Origin: Streptomyces sp. NRRL S-31 | Lineage (GTDB): Bacteria; Actinomycetota; Actinomycetes; Streptomycetales; Streptomycetaceae | Reading direction: 5' to 3' | DNA length: 64,000 nucleotides | NCBI RefSeq assembly: GCF_000718775.1 | Contig: NZ_JOCB01000076.1 | Coordinates: forward strand, 1-64,000 | Shown: piece after piece, positions 58,513 to 64,000 of the stretch | Position numbering within the stretch: position 1 is the stretch's first letter | Layout of the letters: each line of letters opens with the position of its first letter | Made by a program: the position numbers and the translations under genes | The notes under the pieces: generated by a model | Databases searched by the model: none | Told to the model about the DNA's origin: nothing | The model's input: only the letters and a program-made list of their open reading frames with translations

Positions 58513-58648
58513 TGTCGTCCGCGTGAAGGGGGCGATGCCGCCGCGGTCGTTCGCTAGGGTCGTCGTAGCGGTCGCCGTCGTGCCCTGCGCGGAGAGTCCT
58601 GTCCCGCGCGGAAAGGGGACGGGGGGCCGTCGGCCCTGAGGAGCCCGT

Positions 58649-60334
58649 ATGCGCTACTTCGACCTGGGCAGTCACGGCCGGCCCGTGACGACGGCGTCCA
58701 CCGAGGCCCAGGAGTGGTTCGACCGCGGACTGAACTGGACGTACGCGTTCAACCACGAGGAGGCCGTCCGCTGTTTCGAGGCCGCCGCGGCGGCGGACCC
58801 CGGCTGCGCCATGGCCGACTGGGGCGTGGCCTACGCGCTGGGTCCCAACTACAACAAGCCCTGGGAGGCGTTCGACGAGCGGGAACTGGGGCGGTCGGCG
58901 GAGCGGGCACACGCCGCCGTGCGGCGGGCGCACGCCAAGGCGGCAGGCGCCACCCCGGTCGAGCGGGCCCTCATCGACGCCTTGCGGGCCCGCTACCCAC
59001 GCGCCGGGGCACCGGACGCCGAGGACCGTCCGGTGTGGAACGCCGCCTACGCCGACAGCATGCGGGCCGTGCACGAGTCGGCGCCCGACGACCTCGACGT
59101 GGCCGCCCTGTACGCCGACGCCCTGATGAACCTCACGCCCTGGCGGCTGTGGGACATCCGTACGGGCAGCCCGGCCCCGGGCTCGCGGACCACCGAGGCC
59201 AGGGCGGTGCTGGAGCGGGCGGTCGGCACGGAGGAGGGCGCGCGCCACCCGGGTCTGCTGCACCTGTACATCCACCTGATGGAGATGTCCCCGACGCCCG
59301 AGACCGCCCTGCCGGCGGCCGACCGGCTGCGCGGTCTGGTACCGGACGCCGGCCACCTCCAGCACATGCCGTCGCACCTGGAGGCGGTCTGCGGCGACTA
59401 CCGCCGGGTGGTCTCCGACAACACCGCCGCGATCACCGCCGACGAGAAGTTCCGCGCCACGGCCGGGGCGATGAACTTCTACACGCTGTACCGGTGCCAC
59501 AACTACCACTTCAAGATCTACGGAGCGATGTTCCTCGGCCGCTTCCGGGACGCGCTCGAGACGGCGGAGCGGCTCGAAGCGGCCGTGCCCGAGGAGCTGC
59601 TGCGCGTGACCAGCCCGCCCATGGCGGACTGGCTGGAGGGCTTCCTCGCGATGCGGGTGCACGTCCTCGTCCGCTTCGGCCGCTGGGACGACATCCTGGA
59701 GCTGCCGATGCCCGCCGACACACGGCTGTACTGCGTCACCACGGCCATGCTCCGCTACGCGCGCGGGGTCGCGCTCTCCGCCACGGGCCGGACCGGCGAG
59801 GCCGAGACGGAGCGTGAACTCTTCCGCGCCGCGGCCGCCCGGGTCCCGGAGAGCCGGACGCTGTTCAACAACACCTGTACGGACATCCTGGCGATCGCGG
59901 CCCGGATGCTGGACGGGGAGCTGGCCTACCGCAAGGGCGAGTACGAGACGGCGTTCGCGGCACTGCGCCGGTCGATCGCGCTGGACGACGGCCTGCCGTA
60001 CGACGAGCCGTGGGGCTGGATGCAGCCGACCCGGCACGCGTACGGCGCGCTGCTCCTGGAACAGGGCCTGGTCGCCGAGGCCGAGGCCGTCTACCGGGCC
60101 GACCTCGGGCTGGACGACACGCTGCCGCGCCCGTTGCAGCACCCGGGCAACGTCTGGGCCCTGCACGGCCTCCACGAGTGTCTGTCGCGGCTCGGCAAGG
60201 ACGGGGAGGCGCGGCTGGTGGCCCGGCAGCTGAAGGTCGCCGCGGCGCTGGCGGACGTACCCGTCGAGGCGTCCTGCTGCTGCCGTCTGGAGACCGCCGG
60301 GGACGACTGCTGCGGCCCGGGCGCCACGCCCTGA
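58649..60334 (+). CDS. TPR-repeat protein with Cys-rich C-terminus
   Basis: 561 residues, ATG with GGAG. It begins with one clear TPR (WFDRGLNWTYAFNHEEAVRC FEAAAAADPGCA), and TPR-like helix pairs continue through the protein (for example FNNTCTDILAIAARMLDGEL, YRKGEYETAFAALRRSIALD, HAYGALLLEQGLVAEAEAVY). The block LHLYIHLMEMSPTPETALPA with HLQHMPSH and YHFK is conserved in this family and holds several His residues, which suggests a metal site. The tail has SCCCRLETAGDDCCGPG with five Cys. Homologues are widespread and unassigned. It converges on the regulator beyond the minisatellite. Confidence 0.8.
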   Translation: MRYFDLGSHGRPVTTASTEAQEWFDRGLNWTYAFNHEEAVRCFEAAAAADPGCAMADWGVAYALGPNYNKPWEAFDERELGRSAERAHAAVRRAHAKAAGATPVERALIDALRARYPRAGAPDAEDRPVWNAAYADSMRAVHESAPDDLDVAALYADALMNLTPWRLWDIRTGSPAPGSRTTEARAVLERAVGTEEGARHPGLLHLYIHLMEMSPTPETALPAADRLRGLVPDAGHLQHMPSHLEAVCGDYRRVVSDNTAAITADEKFRATAGAMNFYTLYRCHNYHFKIYGAMFLGRFRDALETAERLEAAVPEELLRVTSPPMADWLEGFLAMRVHVLVRFGRWDDILELPMPADTRLYCVTTAMLRYARGVALSATGRTGEAETERELFRAAAARVPESRTLFNNTCTDILAIAARMLDGELAYRKGEYETAFAALRRSIALDDGLPYDEPWGWMQPTRHAYGALLLEQGLVAEAEAVYRADLGLDDTLPRPLQHPGNVWALHGLHECLSRLGKDGEARLVARQLKVAAALADVPVEASCCCRLETAGDDCCGPGATP

Positions 60335-60370
60335 CGCGGGGCCGCGGCGCCGGACGGCGTGGGCCGGGAC

Positions 60371-60823
60371 CGGACCACGGCCGTCCGGGTACGAGGCACC
60401 CGGACCACGGCCGTCCCGGTGCGAAGTACCCGGACCACGGCCGTCCCGGTACGCGGCACCCGGACCACGGCCCTCGCGGCACGAGGCACCCGGACCGCGG
60501 CCCTCCCGGTGCGAAGTACCCGGACCACGGCCGTCCCGGCACGAGGCACCCGGACCACGGCCGTCCCGGCACGAGGCACCCGGACCGCGGCCCTCCCGGT
60601 GCGAAGTACCCGGACCACGGCCGTCCCGGTACGCGGCACCCGGACCACGGCCGTCCCGGCACGAGGCACCCGGACCACGGCCCTCCCGGCACGAGGCACC
60701 CGGACCACGGCCCTCCCGGCACGAGGCACCCGGCCCGGACCACGGCCGTCCCGGCACGAGGCACCCGGACCACGGCCCTCCCGGTGCGAAGTACCCGGAC
60801 CACGGCCGTTCCGGCGCCAGGTG
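60371..60823. repeat. 30-bp minisatellite, about 15 copies
   Basis: Fourteen full 30-bp units starting CGGACCACGGCC, plus a partial fifteenth, fill the space between two converging genes. The array has one 5-bp interruption (60731-60735). Several unit variants recur in the same order: units 5 and 8 are identical, as are 3 and 9, and 6, 7 and 10. There are no unique spacers, so it is not a CRISPR array. The unit length is a multiple of three, so open frames cross it on both strands, but none has a start signal. Confidence 0.95.
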
Positions 60824-60881
60824 TGCCCGGAGGCGGCACGGCGCCGTGCCTCCCGAGCGCCGGCGGGCCGGCACGGCGCGG

Positions 60882-61466
60882 TCAGGCCGGGGCGGCGGGG
60901 CCCGGCGGGAGGTGGACCGTCATGATCAGGTGGCAGGTGCCGTCGCCGGCGCCGCGGTAGGTGTGGGGCACGTCGCCGTCGAAGGCGGCGGTCTGGCCCG
61001 CCTCGACGGGGTGTTCGGCGCCGTCGACGACCAGGGTCATCCGGCCGGCCGTGACGCTGACGGTTTCGACGACCCCGGCCTGGTGGGGATGGCTCGGGTA
61101 CTCCTCGCCCGGTTCCAGGCGCCAGCGCCAGACCTCGACCGGTGCGGGACCCGTGGTGGTCAGCATCAGCCGGGCCTCGCTGCCCCGCTCCCCCGCCCAC
61201 AGCGGCATGACGGCGTCGGCGGCCACCACACGGACGCGGCCTTCGGACGGCCCCTCCAGCAAGGCGGACACCGAGACGCCGAGGGTGTCGGCCAGCCGGA
61301 CCAGCGTGGCGAAGTTCGGGTTGCCCTGGGCCTTCTCCAAGGCGACCAGGGCGCCCTTGCTGACCTTGGCGCGCCGCCCGAGTTCGTCCAGCGACAGACC
61401 CGCGCGGGTGCGCGCCGCCCGGACGTTGTACGCGAGCGTCCGCAGGGCCGCCTCTGCGTCGGCCAT
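60882..61466 (-). CDS. XRE-family regulator with C-terminal cupin domain
   Basis: 194 residues from ATG 61466. Residues 8-65 form the HTH (LAYNVRAARTRAGLSLDELG, AKVSKGALVALEKAQGNPNF). The cupin barrel follows (about 110-190: GEEYPSHPHQAGVVETVSVT, GAEHPVEAGQTAAFDGDVPH), with His residues that could bind a metal or small ligand. Such regulators control catabolic or transport genes by sensing the substrate. It is divergent from the EamA transporter, so it probably controls the transporter, PaiB-like and B3/B4 operon. AAGGGG lies about ten bases before the start. Confidence 0.9.
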   Translation of the reverse strand: MADAEAALRTLAYNVRAARTRAGLSLDELGRRAKVSKGALVALEKAQGNPNFATLVRLADTLGVSVSALLEGPSEGRVRVVAADAVMPLWAGERGSEARLMLTTTGPAPVEVWRWRLEPGEEYPSHPHQAGVVETVSVTAGRMTLVVDGAEHPVEAGQTAAFDGDVPHTYRGAGDGTCHLIMTVHLPPGPAAPA

Positions 61467-61501
61467 CCGATCACCATCCCCTTGAGAGACCACTTGAACG
61501 A

Positions 61502-61546
61502 CCGCGCGGTCGGTCGGTTGACATCGAGCGGTCGGTTCATTGTACG
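61502..61546 (+). promoter_or_regulatory. Promoter of the EamA operon with direct repeats
   Basis: TTGACA (61518-61523) is spaced 17 bp from TGTACG (61541-61546), a near-consensus pair. GCGGTCGGTT is repeated directly (from about 61511 and from 61528), overlapping the promoter, and could be the target of the divergent XRE-cupin regulator. Confidence 0.55.
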
Positions 61547-61581
61547 GTTTGGTCGTTCTGCTCAATCGTAAGGGATGTACC

Positions 61582-62418
61582 TTGATCGCTCTGCTGCTGG
61601 CCCTGGGCAGCTCGCTCGCCTACGGATGTGCCGACTTCCTCGGCGGCCTCGGTGCCCGGAAGGCCCACGTCCTGCGCACCGTGATGGTCGCGGCCCCGGC
61701 CAGCCTCGCGGTCGAACTGCTGCTCTGGCCGCTGCTCGGCGCCTCGTTCGACCCCGCCGCGCTCGGCTGGGGTGCCGCGTCCGGGGTGGCGTCGGCCGCC
61801 GCGTTCGCCCTGCTCTACAAAACGCTGGCGATCGGTCCGATGAACGTGCTCTCGCCGATGACCGCGCTGGTTTCCGCCGCCCTGCCCGTCGCCGTGGGCC
61901 TGTTCCAGGGCGAGCACTTGGGCGTGGCCGGCCTGCTGGGCCTGCCGCTCGCCCTGGTCGCCGTGGTGCTGGTCAGCGCCGGGCACGGGGCCGGGACCGC
62001 CCGGCCCTCGCGGACGGCGCTGCTGCTGGCCTGCGGGGCGGGCGCCGCCATCGCCCTCCAACTGGTCTGTCTGCACCAGGCGCCCGCCGACAGCGGCGTG
62101 GCCCCGCTCGTCGTCGGCAGGGCGGTCTCCTCGGTGGTCACCCTGACCGCCGCCGGCCTCCTGCGCCGGCGCCTAGACCCGGAGAGGCCCGCCTACGCGG
62201 TGTCGGCCGCCGCGGGCGTGCTGGACTCGCTGGCGAACGTGCTGTTCCTGCTCGCCGCCCGCGGCGGGGACCTCACCGTCGTCGCCGTGGTCACCGCCCT
62301 TTACCCGGCCGGCACGCTCCTGCTCGCCCGCGGCGTGCTCGCCGAGCGCATCCACCGCGGCCAGTTCGTCGGCCTGGGCACCGCCGTGCTCGCCGTCGGC
62401 CTCCTCGCCCTCACCTGA
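61582..62418 (+). CDS. EamA/DMT-family transporter
   Basis: 278 residues from TTG 61582 (AAGGGA upstream). An in-frame TTG 14 codons earlier would fall in the promoter. Ten membrane helices in two EamA halves: first half from LIALLLALGSSLAYGCADFL, with FALLYKTLAIGPMNVLSPMT; second half LLLACGAGAAIALQLVCLHQ to LLFLLAARGGDLTVVAVVTA and LYPAGTLLLARGVLAERI. The paired YxAL/xAL-type motifs are typical of DMT exporters of amino acids, metabolites or drugs. It is the first of three genes in the same direction behind the promoter. Confidence 0.9.
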   Translation: MIALLLALGSSLAYGCADFLGGLGARKAHVLRTVMVAAPASLAVELLLWPLLGASFDPAALGWGAASGVASAAAFALLYKTLAIGPMNVLSPMTALVSAALPVAVGLFQGEHLGVAGLLGLPLALVAVVLVSAGHGAGTARPSRTALLLACGAGAAIALQLVCLHQAPADSGVAPLVVGRAVSSVVTLTAAGLLRRRLDPERPAYAVSAAAGVLDSLANVLFLLAARGGDLTVVAVVTALYPAGTLLLARGVLAERIHRGQFVGLGTAVLAVGLLALT

Positions 62419-62450
62419 CCCGCCGCACCGCCCCCCACAAGGAGAACCGC

Positions 62451-63098
62451 ATGTTCGTCCAGCCCTGGGACGCCGCCTTGGACGACGCCGGATGGCGGGC
62501 GCGGATCGCCGACGGCCATGACTTCGGTCAGCTCTGCGTCAACGGCCTGCCCGGCCGCCCGCCCGCCGTCGTCCCCACCCACTTCACCACCGACGGCGAC
62601 CGGCTGCTGATCCACCTCGCCCGGCCCCATCCGGTCTGGCAGGCCATCGAGCACGATGCGAACGTCACCTTCACCGTCATCGGCGACTACGCCTTCATCC
62701 CCGGCCCCTGGCGGGCCAAGCCCGGCACCCCGCCCACCGACGGCGTGCCGACCAGCTACTACGCGGCGGTGCGGTTCACCTGCCGCGCCGCCATCGTGGA
62801 CGACCCGGAAGCCAAGGCCGAACTGCTGCGCCGCCGGCTCGCCCACTTCCAGCCCGACGGCGACCACGCGCCCGTCGCCGTCGGCCGGCCGCCCTACGGG
62901 CGCATGCTGTCCGGCATCCGCGGTCTGGAACTGACCGTCTCCGAGGTGCCGGCCAAGTTCAAGTACGACGACCACAAGCCCGTCGCCCACCGCACGGACG
63001 TCGCCGGCCGTCTCACCAGCCGCGGTCAGGCCCTGGACGTCCCCACCGCGCGCGGGCGACTGCGCCGCCTGGACCGCGTGGGCTCCTGGCAGCCCTGA
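62451..63098 (+). CDS. PaiB-like FMN-binding protein
   Basis: 215 residues, ATG with AAGGAG. It matches the FMN-binding negative transcriptional regulator (PaiB) family: ADGHDFGQLCVNGLPGRPPA, VPTHFTTDGDRLLIHLARPH, VTFTVIGDYAFIPGPW, YYAAVRFTCRAAIVDDPEAK, LSGIRGLELTVSEVPAKFKY. The split-barrel fold binds FMN. In Bacillus PaiB affects sporulation and protease genes, but most relatives are uncharacterised. It lies 32 bp behind the transporter and is probably co-transcribed and controlled by the XRE-cupin protein. Confidence 0.9.
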   Translation: MFVQPWDAALDDAGWRARIADGHDFGQLCVNGLPGRPPAVVPTHFTTDGDRLLIHLARPHPVWQAIEHDANVTFTVIGDYAFIPGPWRAKPGTPPTDGVPTSYYAAVRFTCRAAIVDDPEAKAELLRRRLAHFQPDGDHAPVAVGRPPYGRMLSGIRGLELTVSEVPAKFKYDDHKPVAHRTDVAGRLTSRGQALDVPTARGRLRRLDRVGSWQP

Positions 63099-63149
63099 CC
63101 CCTGCCCCAACCGGACCGCACCGCACCGCACAGGAACGGAACACCGCCC

Positions 63150-63857
63150 ATGACCGTCTTCCGCCTCGGCCCCGCCGTCGCCGACGCCTTCCCCGACACC
63201 CTCATCGCCCTGGTCACCGCCACCGGGCTGCGCGCCCGCGAGCCCTGGCCCGGCACCGCCTCCGCCCTGGCGGACCTGGAGGAGCGGCTCGCCGCCGGCA
63301 CCTGGCGGCCGGCCGACGAGACCGACCCGCGCATCGAGACCTGGCACACCGCCTACCGCTCCTTCGGGACCAACCCCCGCCGCGTGCGCCCCAGCGTCGA
63401 CGCGCTCGGCCGCCGCATGGCGAAGAGGGGCACCCTGCCGCGCGTCAACCCGGCCGTCGACTCCTACAACGCCGTCTCCGTCCGGCACGGGCTGCCCGCC
63501 GGCGCCTTCGACCTCGACCGCGTCAGCGGGGACGTCGACATCCGGCACGCCGACGGCAGCGAGGAGTTCACCCCGCTCGGCGAACCCGGCACCGTCGAGC
63601 GCCCCAAGGCCGGCGAGGTCGTCTACACCGACACCGAAGGCGTGCTGACCCGCCATTGGAACCACCGCGACGCCCACCGCACCCGCGTCACCGAGGACTC
63701 CACCCGCGTCGTGTTCGTCCTGGAGACCCTGCGCGGCGACCGGGACGGCCACCTCCTCAAGACGGCGGCGGAGGACCTGCACGGCCTGCTCGTCCCGCAC
63801 ACCGACCGGACGACCCTGCACTATCTCGGCCCGGAGCAGCCCGAGATCCCGGTCTGA
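63150..63857 (+). CDS. B3/B4 tRNA-binding-like domain protein
   Basis: 235 residues. The central part is the B3/B4 domain known from the beta subunit of phenylalanyl-tRNA synthetase (HTAYRSFGTNPRRVRPSVDA, TLPRVNPAVDSYNAVSVRHG, PAGAFDLDRVSGDVDIRHAD). Stand-alone B3/B4 proteins have been proposed to edit mischarged tRNA or bind amino acids. It is the third gene of the EamA operon (51 bp after the PaiB-like gene). Together with an exporter of the DMT type it may protect against an unwanted amino acid; this is inference. Confidence 0.85.
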   Translation: MTVFRLGPAVADAFPDTLIALVTATGLRAREPWPGTASALADLEERLAAGTWRPADETDPRIETWHTAYRSFGTNPRRVRPSVDALGRRMAKRGTLPRVNPAVDSYNAVSVRHGLPAGAFDLDRVSGDVDIRHADGSEEFTPLGEPGTVERPKAGEVVYTDTEGVLTRHWNHRDAHRTRVTEDSTRVVFVLETLRGDRDGHLLKTAAEDLHGLLVPHTDRTTLHYLGPEQPEIPV

Positions 63858-63903
63858 ACGAAGCCGGGGCCGATCCCGTGCCCGTAAAATCGCCGCCGGC
63901 GGG

Positions 63904-63932
63904 CCGGCCGCGTGCGCGAGCACCGCGGCCGG
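63904..63932 (+). terminator. Terminator of the EamA operon
   Basis: CCGGCCGCG (63904-63912) and CGCGGCCGG (63924-63932) form a perfect nine-base-pair stem with an 11-nt loop, 47 bp after the last stop. No gene is visible from here to the window end. Confidence 0.75.
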
Positions 63933-64000
63933 GGCGGGCCGCATCCGCGCCGCGGCCCGGTCGGGACCGGCGCGCGCCGGTGGGCGGTCCGGCTCCGCGA

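Noticed and set aside
60371..60823. Regular 30-bp repeats that could suggest a CRISPR array
   Set aside because: Units are contiguous with no unique spacers and no cas genes are near; it is a tandem minisatellite.
58502..60874. Long minus-strand open frame across the minisatellite and the TPR gene, with decapeptide repeats
   Set aside because: No start signals; it arises because the 30-bp unit is a multiple of three and because of antisense G+C bias.
1..64000. tRNA, rRNA and known riboswitches
   Set aside because: No cloverleaf-like, rRNA-like or recognisable riboswitch sequence was seen by reading; a covariance-model search would be needed to exclude small RNAs.

Overview
The window is very G+C-rich actinobacterial DNA. 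Third codon positions are almost all G or C, GTG and TTG starts are common, and many genes are preceded by GGAGG-type ribosome binding sites. The gene content (secreted amylase and proteases, a lanthipeptide related to the Streptomyces surfactant SapT, a DevS/DevR-type dormancy cluster, STAND/TIR proteins and TPR relics) fits a Streptomyces chromosome, probably an accessory or arm region, because conserved housekeeping operons, rRNA and tRNA genes are absent. This is an inference from content only.

Layout. 1-670: right end of an IS5-type element that cut into an unrecognised gene. 0.7-9.1 kb: secreted and envelope proteins (S1 protease, relic of a GH13 enzyme, alpha-amylase with starch-binding domain, beta-lactamase-fold hydrolase, beta-propeller protein, lipoprotein, six-helix membrane protein). 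9.4-12.4 kb: MarR repressor divergent from a drug exporter with a large palindromic operator, then a membrane glutaredoxin and a 36-residue membrane peptide. 13.0-14.1 kb: two peptidoglycan-hydrolase genes that start with the same 115-bp cassette and are both out of frame after it. 14.3-19.5 kb: a class I lanthipeptide cluster with a split dehydratase, a precursor whose core is nearly SapT, and a LanC cyclase. 19.9-24.9 kb: lipoprotein, frameshifted TPR gene, histidine-phosphatase-like protein and a two-component system.

24.9-38.6 kb is a dormancy/redox-stress island: a cNMP-binding protein, two CBS-BON proteins, three universal stress proteins, three PNPOx-like flavin-type proteins, a zinc alcohol dehydrogenase, a STAS protein, phosphoketolase, and a GAF sensor kinase/NarL regulator pair resembling DevS/DevR (OsdK/OsdR in Streptomyces). 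A palindrome of the form GGGCCGATCGGCCC recurs in its promoters and probably is the regulator's binding site.

38.8-44.4 kb is a tightly coupled five-gene minus-strand operon: XRE regulator, TIR protein, STAND-like P-loop protein, membrane-anchored SPFH-like protein and a small protein. The TIR C-terminus and STAND N-terminus carry the same short glycine/asparagine-rich motif, and the small protein ends in a related one, as expected for amyloid-type signalling between a sensor and its effector. With the SapT-like cluster this is the most interesting part of the window.

44.7-64 kb: alkaline phosphatase, a giant LuxR (LAL) regulator, a PET-hydrolase/cutinase-like polyesterase, a cytochrome P450 with an unusual I-helix, a secreted AMIN-like protein, a propeller relic, a MurNAc-recycling pair (AnmK and a sodium symporter), a protealysin-like metalloprotease with its emfourin-type inhibitor, a TPR protein, a 30-bp minisatellite, and an XRE-cupin regulator divergent from an EamA transporter, PaiB-like and B3/B4-domain operon.
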